Origin: Phycisphaeraceae bacterium
GTDB lineage: Bacteria; Planctomycetota; Phycisphaerae; Phycisphaerales; UBA1924
Direction: 5' to 3'
DNA length: 64,000 nt
NCBI GenBank assembly: GCA_026126305.1
Contig: JAHCJI010000013.1
Location: 1 to 64,000 of the forward strand
This document shows positions 17,391 to 25,524 of this stretch, in pieces. The notes beneath the pieces were generated by a model. It searched no databases. It saw only the letters and a list, made by a program, of their open reading frames with translations, and was not told the origin of the DNA. The first letter of the stretch is position 1. Each line of letters begins with the position of its first letter. A program made the translations under genes and the position numbers.

Positions 17391-17951
17391 CTAAGAGCGT
17401 CGCTGCCACGGACGCGGGCCGTGGCCGGTGAAGCCAAAGAGCGGGGCGGCGGCGATGAGCAGGAAGCCCAGCGGGACGGCCAGCAGCGCCGTATACGCCG
17501 CCGAGCCCGCGCGGACCAGCGACTCCCGGCCGGGCTCGAAGGCCAGGTTATCGCTGGTGAAGGACTGGATCGAGAGCAGGACGACGACCACGACCTGGGC
17601 CGCCAGCACGCCGAAGAAGGTGAGCACGGCCAGGGTGGCCAGGTGGTGGCGCACGAGCTTGCCGCGCAGGGTAAGGATGGTCTGCGCCAGCAGGACGCCG
17701 CCAAGGGCGTAGGGCCCGATGATGGGCTGGGGCGCGCCCGCGTGCATGGGCCACCCGCCGGTGAGGTCCAGGGCCAGGCCCAGGACCAGCCCGGCCCAGA
17801 CCGCGTGCATGGGCGGGGCGCTCAATGCGACGAAGGCGGCCAACGCCAGCAGGAAACTGGGCTGCACGGGCCCGATGGCCAACGCGTCGCGCAGGCCGCG
17901 CTCGAGCCCCAGCAGCAGGTACGCGAAGATGGCAAAGACCGGCCAGTTCAT
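17391..17951 (-). CDS. mreD: Rod shape-determining protein MreD
   Basis: A 186-residue inner-membrane protein of the elongasome with about five hydrophobic segments (WPVFAIFAYLLLGLERGLRD, FLLALAAFVALSAPPMHAVW, GLVLGLALDLTGGWPMHAG). The Leu-Asp-Leu-Thr-Gly-Gly turn is typical of MreD. Its start overlaps the stop of mreC by four bases (ATGA at 17948-17951), so identification rests mainly on operon position plus topology. Confidence 0.82.
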   Translation of the reverse strand: MNWPVFAIFAYLLLGLERGLRDALAIGPVQPSFLLALAAFVALSAPPMHAVWAGLVLGLALDLTGGWPMHAGAPQPIIGPYALGGVLLAQTILTLRGKLVRHHLATLAVLTFFGVLAAQVVVVVLLSIQSFTSDNLAFEPGRESLVRAGSAAYTALLAVPLGFLLIAAAPLFGFTGHGPRPWQRRS

Positions 17952-18844
17952 GGGCCGTCCCCCTCGGCCCGGGCGGGGTCGATGGGCACGCGCAGGACGA
18001 CCTCGCTGACGCGCTGGAGCGGCACGGTGGGCGCGACGGTGACCAGGGTCCTGGTGGGCTCGTCGGGGGCGGGCTCGACGGCCACCACCTCGCCCACGAT
18101 CAGGAACTGGGCGCTGCGAGGCCAGGTCTCGTCGCGCAGGCGCACCACCATGCCCACGGCGACCTCCACCGGGCCCTGCCGGGCGGGCTCGAAGACCCAC
18201 GTGGCCGGGCCCTTGAGCAGGCCGCCGCCGGCCGGTTCGAGGCGGCATGGGATGCCCGCGTCCAAGGATTCGCCGGTCATGATCAGCGCCATGAGCCCGC
18301 CCGAGGACCGGTCGTTGATGGGCCGCACGACGCACCACGCGCTGGCCACGCGCTCGACGCGGCCGAGCAGTTGCAGGCCCTCGACCACGGCCACGGCGTT
18401 CTCGACCACGCCCCGGCCCGCGCCGGCTCGCACCTGGAGGGCGCTGCTGGAGGACTCGGTGAAGCGGCCGATGACCGGGGCGGCGATCTGCCGAACACCC
18501 AGCTCGGGGGTCAGGTCGGCCCCGCGCTGGAGCTCGAAGACCAGCCGCTCGAGCGAACGCACCTTGAGTTCCAGGTCCAGTGCACGCTGGCGCGAGACTT
18601 CCAGCTCCTGGCGGAACTGCTCGGCCAGGGCCGGGTCGGTCGAGCGGCGCAGCGGGCGGGTCAGCGGGTCGGCCACCCATCGCACGGCGTTGCTGACCGG
18701 GGCCGAGACGGTGGCGGCCAGGTCGGCAAAGCCCGCAGTCCACCGCGTGTACCGCATGGGGACGGCCGCGAGGACGAACAGGACCACGAGCGACACGCGG
18801 AGCAGGGCCTTGGCGCTGGGTCGGCGTGCGAGTGGTCCGGCCAT
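17948..18844 (-). CDS. mreC: Rod shape-determining protein MreC
   Basis: A 298-residue bitopic membrane protein that links MreB to the periplasmic cell-wall machinery. There is one N-terminal membrane helix (LRVSLVVLFVLAAVPM) and a periplasmic coiled coil (LAEQFRQELEVSRQRALDLELKVRSLERLVFEL). Two beta domains follow, with GRGVVENAVAVVEGLQLLGRVERV matching the conserved GLVG core in altered form. It lies between mreB (15 bp upstream) and mreD (4-bp overlap). Confidence 0.92.
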   Translation of the reverse strand: MAGPLARRPSAKALLRVSLVVLFVLAAVPMRYTRWTAGFADLAATVSAPVSNAVRWVADPLTRPLRRSTDPALAEQFRQELEVSRQRALDLELKVRSLERLVFELQRGADLTPELGVRQIAAPVIGRFTESSSSALQVRAGAGRGVVENAVAVVEGLQLLGRVERVASAWCVVRPINDRSSGGLMALIMTGESLDAGIPCRLEPAGGGLLKGPATWVFEPARQGPVEVAVGMVVRLRDETWPRSAQFLIVGEVVAVEPAPDEPTRTLVTVAPTVPLQRVSEVVLRVPIDPARAEGDGP

Positions 18845-18859
18845 GGCCTGGTGCCTTAC

Positions 18860-19921
18860 TTAGACGTCGATGTCGTTCTCGAGGGTGGCCTTCCACTCCT
18901 CGATGTGTTCGAGGTAGATCGCCGTGCCGCGGGCGACGCAGGTGAGCGGGTCGTCGGCCAGCTGGCAGTGCAGGCCGGTGGCCTTGCGCAGCACGTCGGG
19001 CAGGCCGCGCAGCAGGGCCCCGCCGCCGGCGAGCATGATGCCGTTCTCGACCAGGTCGGCGGCCAGTTCGGGCTCGACCTTCTCCAGGGTCCGCGTCACG
19101 GTCTCGATGATCTGGCCGATGGGCTCGCTCAGGGCCTCGCGGATCTCCTCGCTGGTGATGGTGGCCTTGCGGGGCAGGCCGCTGATCATGTCGCGGCCGC
19201 GCACCTCGATGGTGGTCTCCTCGCCGACGGGCGCGGCCGAGCCCAGCTCGATCTTGATGCGTTCGGCGGTCTGCTCGCCGATCATCAGGTTGTAGGTGCG
19301 GCGCATGTGGTTGATGATGGCCTCGTCCATGTCGTCGCCGGCCACGCGGACGCTCTCGCACACGGCGATGTCCGCCAGGCTCATGACGGCCACCTCGGTG
19401 GTGCCCCCGCCGATGTCCACGATCATGCTCGCCGTGGGCTCGGCCACGGGCAGGCCCGCGCCGATGGCCGCCGCCACGGGCTCTTCGAGCAGGTACGTGC
19501 GCCTCGCCCCGGCGTGCTCGGCGCTGTCGAAGACCGCCCGCTTCTCCACGGCGGTGATGCCGCTGGGCACGCTGATGACTACCCGAGGGCCGATGAACCC
19601 CCAGTTGCGCGTCAGCTTGTTCACCTTGTTGATGAAGTAGCTGAGCATGGCCTCGGTGATCTGGAAGTCGCTGATGACCCCGTCCTTCAAGGGACGCACC
19701 GCCGAGATCGAGCCGGGGGTCTTGCCCAGCATCTCCTTGGCCATCCAGCCCACGGCCTGGCCGTTCTTGAGCACCTCGTTGGTGCCCTTGCGCACCGCCA
19801 CCACGCTGGGCTCGTTGAGCACGATGCCCTGCCCGCGGACGGCGACGAGGGTGTTGCACGTGCCAAGGTCGATGCCCATATCGACACTGAACAGACTGGT
19901 GATCCGATCTAAGTACCGCAC
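18860..19921 (-). CDS. mreB: Rod shape-determining protein MreB
   Basis: A 353-residue bacterial actin forming membrane-bound filaments that guide wall synthesis. Phosphate-1 motif MGIDLGTCNTLVAV; phosphate-2 MIVDIGGGTTEVAVMSL; adenosine motif GIMLAGGGALLRGLPDVL; connector LEEPVAAAIGAGLPV. The start is taken as GTG 19921 (VRYLDRITSLFSVDMGID) because it includes the amphipathic N-terminus found in MreB and has AGGAGG upstream, though about 11 nt away. ATG 19879 would truncate that segment. First gene of mreBCD. Confidence 0.95.
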   Translation of the reverse strand: MRYLDRITSLFSVDMGIDLGTCNTLVAVRGQGIVLNEPSVVAVRKGTNEVLKNGQAVGWMAKEMLGKTPGSISAVRPLKDGVISDFQITEAMLSYFINKVNKLTRNWGFIGPRVVISVPSGITAVEKRAVFDSAEHAGARRTYLLEEPVAAAIGAGLPVAEPTASMIVDIGGGTTEVAVMSLADIAVCESVRVAGDDMDEAIINHMRRTYNLMIGEQTAERIKIELGSAAPVGEETTIEVRGRDMISGLPRKATITSEEIREALSEPIGQIIETVTRTLEKVEPELAADLVENGIMLAGGGALLRGLPDVLRKATGLHCQLADDPLTCVARGTAIYLEHIEEWKATLENDIDV

Positions 19922-20350
19922 AGCGGCGTCGCCCTCCTGGCCGGCCCCATTCCCCCCCAACGAATCCTCACGAACCCCCACGAACCCACACGATCCCCTC
20001 ACGGGAGCGGTGGCCTCGCTGCGTCGGATGCTCCGCATGGGTGCTTCCATCGGCCCCGGCGGGTGGCAGGCGTGAGATTATAGGAATCAGTCAGCCTCCC
20101 AGCGCGACGCGGCGGCGACTTTGGCACGCCCGCGGCGGTGCCCCGCCGGGGCGGTGGTGGTGGCCAAGGGGCCGCGGGGCCGGGCGTCGGGATTCGGCAT
20201 CCGCCCATCGGCATCCGGCCGTCGGCCATCGGGGAGCCCTCCTTCCCCAACCCCCACGACCCCCACGACCCCCACGACCCCCCCAACCCCCACAACCCCC
20301 ACAACCCCCACAACCCCCACAACCCCCACAACCCCCACAACCCCCACAAC
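19922..20350. other. Upstream region of mreB, mostly low-complexity C-rich DNA
   Basis: No gene is supported. Plus-strand CCCCCACGAA-like runs occur already at 19960-20000. The right quarter is a regular 9-bp tandem array (20251-20349). On the minus strand this is the stretch between the end of the FN3-type gene and the mreB start, so it may be the mreB leader. Confidence 0.5.
20251..20349. repeat. 9-bp tandem array, 11 units (CCCCCACAA / CCCCCACGA)
   Basis: Three CCCCCACGA units, one CCCCCCCAA unit and seven perfect CCCCCACAA units run without interruption. The minus strand reads (TTGTGGGGG)n, five-G tracts every nine bases, fitting the G-quadruplex rule many times over. The array begins one base past the stop codon of the minus-strand gene at 20351-21043 and precedes mreB on the same strand. 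Confidence 0.95.
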
Positions 20351-21043
20351 CTACGACGCCCTGCTGGTGATCCGCGAACGCTCGGGCAACCGCTCCACGA
20401 CCGTCGGGCCGCCTACCGCCCCGAACTGCACGGCGAACTGGGCCACCTCGCCGTCGTGGGTTGTGGTCTGGGCCGTGACGCGGTAGGCCACCTCGGGCGT
20501 GCCCAGGGGGATCGTCGCGTCCTCGAACTTACGTTCCTTCCACGTCCCAAACGGAAGGAAGTTATGTCCCGTGCCGCCCAGGCGGCGCTCCACGCGGTAC
20601 AGCACCGCGCCCACGCGCGGCGGCTTGGGGCAGCGGAAGGTAACCGTCAGCGTGCCGTCGATGGCCAGCGTGTGCCTGAAGCCCGTGGGCGTGCCCGGCG
20701 GGGGCGTGGGCGTGCGCTTGGCCCGGGCGGGCACCAGGGCGGCGCTGTATATACCTTGCGGGTCGGCGGCGTTCCTGGCCGTCGACCGGATGGTGGCGAC
20801 CTGGCCGCCGGCCAGCGTGCGCAGGGCGTCGATGGCGGTGTCGAACGCGGCGACGGAATCCTCGTACACGCCCAGGGCGGCGACCTTGGCCCGCTGGGCC
20901 TGCGCGGCGGCCTCGACGAGAACTTCCAACTCGGCCAGCGCGTTGGGATCTAACTTCAGAAGTTCCGCGTTCGCGGTCCACGGCGCGACGCGGGCCTTGA
21001 TCCAGGCGATGGCGTCGGTGGGCAGGGGCGGGATGGTGGTCAT
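20351..21043 (-). CDS. Hypothetical protein with C-terminal fibronectin type III-like domain
   Basis: A 230-residue protein with no signal peptide. Residues 1-~105 are Ala-rich and helical (LAELEVLVEAAAQAQRAKVAAL). A Pro-rich hinge (RTPTPPPGTP) follows, then ~90 residues with the strand pattern of an FN3 domain (GTLTVTFRCPKPPRVGAVLYRVERR ... EVAYRVTAQTTTHDGEVAQFAVQFG). ATG 21043 has AGGA nine bases upstream; the frame stays open further upstream only because it crosses a 42-bp repeat, a multiple of three. Function unknown. Confidence 0.65.
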   Translation of the reverse strand: MTTIPPLPTDAIAWIKARVAPWTANAELLKLDPNALAELEVLVEAAAQAQRAKVAALGVYEDSVAAFDTAIDALRTLAGGQVATIRSTARNAADPQGIYSAALVPARAKRTPTPPPGTPTGFRHTLAIDGTLTVTFRCPKPPRVGAVLYRVERRLGGTGHNFLPFGTWKERKFEDATIPLGTPEVAYRVTAQTTTHDGEVAQFAVQFGAVGGPTVVERLPERSRITSRAS

Positions 21044-21056
21044 AAGTTTTTTCCTG

Positions 21057-21240
21057 TCGCTTCGCCAGCGGGGCGTGCGCCGCGTGTGTGTTGTCTTCTC
21101 GCTTCGCCAGCGGGGCGTGCGCCGCGTGTGTGTTGTCTTGTCGCTTCGCCAGCGGGGCGTGCGCCGCGTGTGTGTTGTCTTGTCGCTTCGCCAGCGGGGC
21201 CATGCGCCGCGTGCGCGGCGCGTGCTTGTTGTCTTGTCGA
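21057..21240. repeat. 42-bp tandem repeat, about four units
   Basis: Units start at 21057, 21099, 21141 and 21183, each opening TCGCTTCGCCAGCGGGGC and closing near TGTGTTGTCTTG. The last copy has an insertion and a fifth begins at 21237 (TCGATTCGCC). The period is exactly 42 bp, twice the 21-bp period of the neighbouring array. It lies just upstream of the ATG of the gene at 20351-21043. Confidence 0.93.
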
Positions 21241-21470
21241 TTCGCCTTCGGGCACGGGCTCCACCGCCCGGGCCATGCCCCCTCATCGAACCAACCCGGG
21301 CACGACTGGAGCCCGAAACGACCACCAGCACAATTTTTCCTCGCACCGCGCAAACCCTGCGCCACGATCCGCCCCCGCTTGCTCGGCTCATGTTCGGAGA
21401 AACCGCCCCCACGCCCTCGCCAGGCGCCTCCATGGTCCGAAAAGAAGTGCGAAAACTCGCAAAAGAATCC

Positions 21471-21680
21471 ATGGTTTTGACAAAACCATGGATTGTTCTG
21501 GCAGAACCACACATGGTTCTGAGGGAACAACACCTGGTTCTGGCAGGACCTTGGATGGTTTTGGCGAAACCATGCATGGTTCTGGCGGGACCACACGTGG
21601 TCCTGCCGGCATGATGGATGGTTCCGGCGGGACCATCCATCATTCTGGCGGCTCCGGCGATGGTCCGGGTGGCCCGCCCG
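21471..21680. repeat. 21-bp tandem array A, ten units, most with an internal dyad
   Basis: Ten contiguous 21-bp units around the consensus ATGGTTCTGGCGGGACCATGC. Most units contain an inverted repeat of the GGTTYTGGCRRRACC type; several differ by compensatory changes (GGTTTT/AAAACC in unit 1, GGTTT/AAACC in unit 5). The frames read as heptads (for example MVLAGPH), but no start signal or family supports translation. It ends 32 bp before the pentapeptide gene. Confidence 0.92.
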
Positions 21681-21712
21681 GGCCCGGGCAAGCCCCGCTA
21701 CGCTGGACGAGC

Positions 21713-23179
21713 ATGGACACGCCCCCCACGCCCCCCACGCCCCCAGTACCCCCCACGCGCCCCTTCAGCGCCGGCCTGCCCGACGGCCCGCTCGAACGGC
21801 CCAGCGACTATCCCGACTACGACGGCCCGCTGGTGTGCCCCTTCTACGGCCCCGACCATCCAGCACGGCGGGATGAGGAGAGCAAAGAGGCTTTCAACGA
21901 GGCCGTGGCGCGGCTGGCGTTTGGGGATCTCTGGTTGGATTCCATAATCAATGCACAGAATCCGGACGGCAGTCTGGAAGACTTCCGCGGCGACTGGTGG
22001 GCGCTGGCAATGCTGCACGTCGCTCTTTATTGGGCCAAGCTGGACGAGCATAGTGACACCAACCCAGAACGTCTTGAGACATGGTCGTCGCTCGTTGGAT
22101 CGCTATCAATAATCTACGTACCCATCCATCTTGAGAATGCTAACCTTGCCGGAACTAGGCTCCAGTTTTGCAACTTCGAACTGGTCCACATGGAACAGGC
22201 ATGGCTGCATGGCACACATCTCGAGCACGCATATTTTCAGCATGCCCACCTTCGACGAACCCGATTTGGAAAGGCCTATCTTAATCACGCGGATCTGCGA
22301 TACGCAAATATGCAAGGCTCTACCTTGCACAGAGCCAATCTAGAGTATGCAGACCTTCGCAAGGCGCGCCTGAATAGCGCAAGCCTAGTCAGGTCCAATC
22401 TTGCTCATGCGAACCTCCACGACGCAGATCTGGACCATGCCAAAGTTCGGAATGCCCATGGCGTTCGCTTCAACGACACCAAAGTAGAGCGCCTCGATAT
22501 CGAGGGCAACGCCCCTGACCCCTGGTCCACCCTCCGCCGCACCTACACCGGCCCCATGTTCTTCGTCCACCTGCTGCTGCTGGTCGCCTTCGTGCTGCCC
22601 TACGCCGCCAAAGTTCTGACGCTGACGATGACGGCCCGCGGGTACGACGCGCTGCGAGCGTCGCTGGAAGCGGGTGATGGCGCGCCCCCCGGCGGCGAGG
22701 TCGTGCGGGCGTGGCTGGATAACTTTGATGCAACGCATACCCAGACGCACGCGTTGTGGGTCTTGCTCGGCGGCACGCACGCGTGGTGGCCGCTCATGGT
22801 GGGCACCGCGGTGGTCATCCTTCTCTATAACATCCTGCGCGGGCACCTTACGCTGACCGTTGGCGTGCTGCGCGACCAGGCCGACCGCGTGCATCGCACG
22901 CCCACGCTCGAGGAGTATTACGGCGCGTGCCATCCGCTCGCGGGCAAGGACGCGGGTTGGCACCGTGTCACGGCCGTGTGGTGGCGGCGTTGCAAGCAAT
23001 GGCGCAATAGCGAGCGCCGTTGGAAGAACAGGGGCACGCTCAACCCCTTGCCGGTCATCGGCCCTTGGCACTTGCACCGGTTCGCCAGCTGGCTGTTCTG
23101 GATCTCCATCGCCTCGGTCGCTTTACACGCCGGCTGGTGGCTCTGGGACACGACGGTGCCGGTGCCGGTGCCGAGGTAG
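21713..23179 (+). CDS. Pentapeptide-repeat membrane protein
   Basis: A 488-residue protein. A Pro-rich N-terminus (PPTPPTPPVPPTRP) leads to a helical region, then about 25 pentapeptide repeats of the A(D/N)LxxA type (residues ~140-260: ENANLAGTRL, NHADLRYANM, HRANLEYADLRKARL), which form a right-handed beta helix. Three C-terminal membrane segments follow (FFVHLLLLVAFVLPYAAKVL, WPLMVGTAVVILLYNIL, ASWLFWISIASVALHAGWWL). The repeat-coding part (about 22080-22500) is clearly lower in GC than both ends, suggesting a domain of different origin. Function unknown; possibly a cytoplasmic scaffold tethered to the membrane. Confidence 0.82.
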   Translation: MDTPPTPPTPPVPPTRPFSAGLPDGPLERPSDYPDYDGPLVCPFYGPDHPARRDEESKEAFNEAVARLAFGDLWLDSIINAQNPDGSLEDFRGDWWALAMLHVALYWAKLDEHSDTNPERLETWSSLVGSLSIIYVPIHLENANLAGTRLQFCNFELVHMEQAWLHGTHLEHAYFQHAHLRRTRFGKAYLNHADLRYANMQGSTLHRANLEYADLRKARLNSASLVRSNLAHANLHDADLDHAKVRNAHGVRFNDTKVERLDIEGNAPDPWSTLRRTYTGPMFFVHLLLLVAFVLPYAAKVLTLTMTARGYDALRASLEAGDGAPPGGEVVRAWLDNFDATHTQTHALWVLLGGTHAWWPLMVGTAVVILLYNILRGHLTLTVGVLRDQADRVHRTPTLEEYYGACHPLAGKDAGWHRVTAVWWRRCKQWRNSERRWKNRGTLNPLPVIGPWHLHRFASWLFWISIASVALHAGWWLWDTTVPVPVPR

Positions 23180-23250
23180 GGCCGCGTGCGGCCTGATGTG
23201 CCCCGGGGTGAGACGGGCGGTACGGGCGTAGACTGTGCCGGCAAGAAGCC

Positions 23251-23291
23251 CCGGACGAGACGCGCCGTACCCGGTCACGACAAGACGACGC
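23251..23291 (+). promoter_or_regulatory. Guanidine-III (ykkC-III) riboswitch
   Basis: A 41-nt stretch reads CCGGACGAG, then ACGCGCCGTACCCGGTCA, then CGACAAGACGACGC. From memory, the Thermobifida fusca guanidine-III aptamer differs from this at only four positions. P1 (CCGG with CCGG) is intact. The pseudoknot strand GCGCCGT pairs with ACGACGC except for one C-A mismatch. The downstream gene is a SugE/Gdx-type exporter starting 82 nt later, exactly the guanidine-linked class expected. The expression platform is probably translational. Confidence 0.9.
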
Positions 23292-23304
23292 CCGCTGGTT
23301 CCGC

Positions 23305-23358
23305 TGGGCCCCTGGAGCCCGTTGGGCCCCTGGAGCCCGCAAGGCCCCTGGAACCTGG
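23305..23358. repeat. 18-bp direct repeat, three units, between riboswitch and gdx start
   Basis: Units at 23305, 23323 and 23341 share GGCCCCTGGA. Each contains complementary pieces (GGGCCCC, CCTGG) that could pair locally, so the stretch may form or replace the riboswitch expression platform. It ends two nt before the GGGAGG ribosome site region (23361-23366). Confidence 0.85.
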
Positions 23359-23372
23359 AAGGGAGGCTTGTC

Positions 23373-23747
23373 GTGCCGTGGTTTCTGTTGTTCGTTGCCG
23401 GCCTTCTGGAGGTGGTCTGGGCCGTGGGGCTCAAGCACACGCAGGGCTTCACCCGCCCGCTGGCCAGCGTGGTGACCCTGGCCGCCCTGGCCGCCAGCAT
23501 GGGCCTGTTGGCCCTGGCCGTGCGGCACCTGCCCCTGGGCACGGCCTACGCGGTGTGGGTGGGCATCGGCGTCCTGGGCACCACGGCGGTGGGCGTGCTG
23601 GCGCTGGGCGAGGGGCTCTCGCCGGCCCGGGCCGTGTGCGTGGGGCTGCTGGTGGTGGCCATCGCGGGCCTGAAGCTGACCACGCCGCGGGCACCAACAC
23701 CGCCCCCGACGGCCATCGACAACACCCCCGCCGCCGTCGCCCGCTGA
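23373..23747 (+). CDS. gdx: SugE/Gdx-type small multidrug resistance protein, probable guanidinium exporter
   Basis: A 124-residue four-helix inner-membrane exporter of the SMR family. Helix 1 carries the essential Glu in VPWFLLFVAGLLEVVWAVGLKHTQGF; the Gly-Leu-Lys-His after the helix is typical of the SugE/Gdx subtype rather than EmrE. Helices 2-4 follow (SVVTLAALAASMGLLALAVR, GTAYAVWVGIGVLGTTAVGVLALGE, ARAVCVGLLVVAIAGLKL). The start is GTG 23373 with GGGAGG six nt upstream; longer frames run through the riboswitch and are wrong. Guanidinium/proton antiport is inferred from subtype plus the guanidine-III riboswitch. Confidence 0.9.
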   Translation: MPWFLLFVAGLLEVVWAVGLKHTQGFTRPLASVVTLAALAASMGLLALAVRHLPLGTAYAVWVGIGVLGTTAVGVLALGEGLSPARAVCVGLLVVAIAGLKLTTPRAPTPPPTAIDNTPAAVAR

Positions 23748-23847
23748 CCGCCCCCGTGACGCCCGCTGGAGCGGCCGGGTGGGCATGGGGCGCTGCCTTA
23801 TAAAGGGAAGGCAGAGCCGTGCAAACGTCAGGCGGAGCCGTGCGGGT

Positions 23848-25359
23848 TCAATTGAGGTCGATCACCACCACGCCGCGGCCCTCTTGCGATGGGTGGGCCG
23901 CGCTGACGTGGACCCTCAGGTCTCCCTGGGCCAGGGCCAGGGCCCCGCGTCCATCGGCCAGGACCAGGTGCCGCACGCTGGTGTCGGCCCGCAGCGGGCG
24001 GCCCACGAGGCAGGCGACCAGCTCGGCGTGGTCTCGCAGCCAGCTGGAGGCGACCACCAGGTCTCTGACGGCCGGTGGGGCGCTCTCGCTGTCGTTGGCC
24101 CACGCGATGGCGTGCGGGACGCTCTGGGCATCGACGCCCAGGCCCACCGACCGCGCGTAGGGGCAGGTCACCTCAAGCGGCTGGACACCCTTGGGCATCG
24201 GCCGGTCGGTGTCGGCGGCGATGGGCCCGTTGGCGTCGGCGATGGGCCCTTTGGCGAGCGCTGGGGCGGGTGCCGGGGCCCGGCGCGGCTCGAGCGTTTC
24301 GCCAGCGCCCCCGGCTATGGCCACCGGCTCGGGCTCGGGCGGGCGGGTGGCGACGGGCGGCGCTGGGGCTGGGGCGGGCTCGGCCCGGCGCTCCGCCCGG
24401 CGCTCGGAGGCGCTCGCCCGGGCGGCGGCCAGCAGTTCGGGCACGTCGGCCCACGCCGGTGCGGCGCCGTGGTAGAGCTCCATCGACACGCCCGCGTCGA
24501 TCTGGGCGATGGCCGGCTCGACGCCCACGGGCAGGCCCAGGAATCGCTCGGCCGCGAGTGTGAGCTTGGCCGCCGACTCGCCAGCGCGCGGCTCGGGGCA
24601 GCCGGCGATGGTGACCAGGACCCGCGGGCGATGGGACTGCATGGCACCGCCGGGCAGGTCCTGGATGATGGCCTTGAGGCTCTGGTAAGCCGCCACGATC
24701 GCTGGATCATCGGCGCCGGTGAGGATGGCCAGGTGGCCGGCCCCGCACTGCCCGGCGATCCAGCCGGCCTCGCTCTCGGGCAGGCGGACGATCAGGTCTG
24801 CCCCCAGGTGGGCGACATGGGCCAGGGCCCGGTCGAGGCGGTCGGCCAGCATGGAGCCCGGGCCCACGCCGCCGAAGACCTCCAGCCGCGCCGATTCATC
24901 GCTGAGGCTCAGCAGGCCCAACGGCCGGCCCGAGGCCTTGGCCCGCGACCGCGCGTACTGGCTGGCCCATGCCCCGGCGTACACCGGCAGGTTGCCCAGG
25001 ACCAGCAGCGTCAGCTCCGGGCGGTGGCCGGTGACCAGGGGCTTGGCCTCGGCCTGGCTGGAAGCCTGGCCGCGGGCGTGCGCGGTCTGGGTCTGTCCCG
25101 TTCCATCGTCGGTGCCGGGGCCGACCCCCTGGCCCAGATCTCCCAGGAACAGCGCCGCCAGCGCGTCGGGCACACTCGCGTGGGCGTCAAAGCCCGGGGG
25201 CAGGTCGCCCCGGGCACCGTTGGCAAGGGCGCCGTGGTCGTCCCACGGGGCCCGCGGGCGCGGGGCGTGCGTGCCGTTGGTGGTGGCATCGGGCCCCAAT
25301 GGCTGGGTCGTTGGGAACTCGGGAGTCGTGTGGGGCGTGTGGGGCGTGTGGGGGGCCAT
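23848..25359 (-). CDS. ParA/MinD-like protein lacking the P-loop
   Basis: A 503-residue protein. Residues 1-~110 are Pro/Thr/Gly-rich. Residues ~115-320 follow the MinD/FlhG fold, but Walker A is replaced by VLGNLPVYAGAWASQYA, so ATP binding is unlikely. ILTGADDPAIVAAYQSLKAII mirrors the MinD TTPE-AI-DAY helix, and PRVLVTIAGCPEP-AAERFLGLPVG mirrors the late strand and switch region. A Pro/Ala linker (~330-400) and a ~95-residue unknown C-terminal domain follow. ATG 25359 is chosen for the upstream GGAG. It lies 165 bp downstream of the ParA-CBM gene on the same strand, suggesting active and inactive partners. Confidence 0.6.
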   Translation of the reverse strand: MAPHTPHTPHTTPEFPTTQPLGPDATTNGTHAPRPRAPWDDHGALANGARGDLPPGFDAHASVPDALAALFLGDLGQGVGPGTDDGTGQTQTAHARGQASSQAEAKPLVTGHRPELTLLVLGNLPVYAGAWASQYARSRAKASGRPLGLLSLSDESARLEVFGGVGPGSMLADRLDRALAHVAHLGADLIVRLPESEAGWIAGQCGAGHLAILTGADDPAIVAAYQSLKAIIQDLPGGAMQSHRPRVLVTIAGCPEPRAGESAAKLTLAAERFLGLPVGVEPAIAQIDAGVSMELYHGAAPAWADVPELLAAARASASERRAERRAEPAPAPAPPVATRPPEPEPVAIAGGAGETLEPRRAPAPAPALAKGPIADANGPIAADTDRPMPKGVQPLEVTCPYARSVGLGVDAQSVPHAIAWANDSESAPPAVRDLVVASSWLRDHAELVACLVGRPLRADTSVRHLVLADGRGALALAQGDLRVHVSAAHPSQEGRGVVVIDLN

Positions 25360-25524
25360 GGGGTGCGCTCCGTCGCTTGCTACTTGCCCGGCATCCTCCG
25401 GGTCATGCGGGTCATGGTTCTCGATCCAACGCTTGCGGCACGGGCTCATTCGTTCGATTCGCCGCTGCGGTCGCCGCTCATGGCCCGTCTGAGGCCCCGC
25501 AAGAGGCCCCGCAAGAGGCCCCGC

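Larger units (their letters stand above)
21044..21712. other. Repeat-rich intergenic region upstream of the pentapeptide gene
   Basis: No gene is supported in these 669 bases although several frames are open. It contains the 42-bp array (21057-21240), a G/C-rich unique part (21240-21430), and the 21-bp array (21471-21680). Confidence 0.6.

Noticed and set aside
17391-19859. 822-codon minus-strand frame over mreB/mreC
   Set aside because: Only its last 186 codons are real (mreD); the rest is an Arg/Gly/His-rich shadow of mreB and mreC.
20499-21614. Long plus-strand frame through the 42-bp and 21-bp repeats
   Set aside because: It is antisense to the FN3-type gene and stays open only because the repeat lengths are multiples of three.
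23235-23372. Longer N-terminus for the SMR exporter
   Set aside because: It would translate the riboswitch and the 18-bp repeats; the SMR family starts at the GTG at 23373.
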